From: Escallonia rubra
Lineage: Eukaryota > Streptophyta > Magnoliopsida > Escalloniales > Escalloniaceae
Reading direction: 5' to 3'
Assembly: GCA_033065855.1 (NCBI GenBank)
Contig: JAVXUO010002982.1
Location: 302,012 to 366,011 of the forward strand
Length of the DNA: 64,000 nucleotides
The notes beneath the pieces are model-generated. The model saw only the letters and a list, made by a program, of their open reading frames with translations. It did not search any database and was not told the DNA's origin. A program made the position numbers and the translations under genes. Positions 63,216 through 64,000 of the stretch are shown piece by piece (within the stretch, counting starts at the first letter, position 1; every line of letters begins with the position of its first letter).

Positions 63216-64000
63216 TCAACCAACTTTAACATGAAAAACCAATCGAGCATTATTCAATTGATGAGCATCAATTTCATAGCTTAATTAAATCTATTAAATG
63301 TCACACTGTATAAGACCTTTAAGCTTTTAGTAACTAAATCAATACCACGGGGCCCAAATGTGACATTTCAATTCGGTGTCGGTGTCGATCGAACTCAATC
63401 CAATTGGGTGGAAATTTGCTAAAAGTGCAATCCACAGTGAGTTGTAGCTAAAATGATAGAACAGATAAACCTCAGCAACAACACATAAAACAATTGCAGA
63501 GAACACAACAAGCACATGGAGTCAACTTCCTAGTACTGGACATCCGAACATCAGATGGAAAATTGGAGATCACATTGTTTTATTGATCAAATCCTTCGCT
63601 CGGCCTTTTTGTTAACCAAGTAACAGAACACCCCAGCCGGCTAAAGAAACCAAACTAAAGCACAATTCTTTTTAAATATGTCAAACTAGCCTACTTGCAT
63701 ACTTGTTCCGCGAAGCCAACTTGATGTTGCTAAGAAGCTACTACATTCAGATATGCAATCTCAAAACTAAATAGAAATGATATGCAGAAACATTCTATGT
63801 GAATTGTAGAAGAACATCATGGGATGAAACTGTGATAACAACAAAATGCAGTTTTATTGCATGAATTGTAGCAGTCTTCTATCCATTGAAGATTTGATGC
63901 ATGTTGATGGAGCTCAAGAAAGCTATGTCATTTGATAGCCTCAATTTTGAAAACGCATTTAAGGATAAAGCTACTTTCGAATGAAGTCTATGCTTTTTCA
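63216..64000. other. right-edge stretch, no gene recognised
   Basis: AT-rich DNA upstream of the B3 gene. No open frame of note; it may contain the B3 promoter or the 3' UTR of a gene beyond the window. Confidence 0.4.

Overview
The window reads as nuclear DNA of a flowering plant, almost certainly a eudicot. It has spliced genes with plant-only families (a DYW-type PPR protein, an arginine-rich tandem CCCH protein with ankyrin repeats, a G-type lectin S-receptor-like kinase, a B3-domain gene). AT-rich intergenic DNA is packed with nested plant transposons (L1-like LINEs, MULE, Stowaway and Tourist MITEs, CACTA, Helitron, Ty3/Gypsy pieces). I cannot name the species.

Layout. 1-6.3 kb: gene-poor, with a long-TIR MULE (exact 9-bp target duplication), a Stowaway MITE and a GTGTC-rich repeat. 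6.3-10.4 kb, minus strand: first two coding exons of an ARMC8-like armadillo protein; the rest of that gene is not visible and should lie left of the window. 11.36-20.30 kb: a near full-length but decayed LINE on the minus strand with an 11-bp target duplication, itself interrupted by a 1.1-kb MULE with a perfect 9-bp duplication. 20.3-29 kb: repeats, including a Ulp1-like protease relic and a 6.0-kb unit bounded by inverted 53-bp ends and a CACAT duplication, which carries two further insertions and an LTR. 29.8-33.7 kb, plus strand: CCCH zinc-finger gene with a leader intron. 33.7-47 kb: no convincing gene; a Helitron, three LINE fragments and two copies of a Gypsy integrase relic. 47.7-50.5 kb, minus strand: intact intronless PPR-DYW gene. 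52.4-58.5 kb, plus strand: S-receptor-like kinase of seven exons, preceded by a truncated tandem copy of its own 5' end. 59.35-62.3 kb: decayed CACTA sequence with an antisense transposase relic. 62.76-63.2 kb, minus strand: a small two-exon B3 gene with an in-frame stop.

The genes are not an operon or pathway. They act separately in ubiquitin-ligase scaffolding (ARMC8), RNA-level stress regulation (CCCH), organelle RNA editing (PPR-DYW) and surface signalling (receptor kinase). The strongest unusual material is structural: nested insertions with exact target duplications, a possible GC-AG intron, a stop that clips the receptor kinase tail, and an array of CAGTCGACTG palindromes. I found no clear sign of a wholly new biological system. 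Boundaries and families were read by eye; no database search was run.
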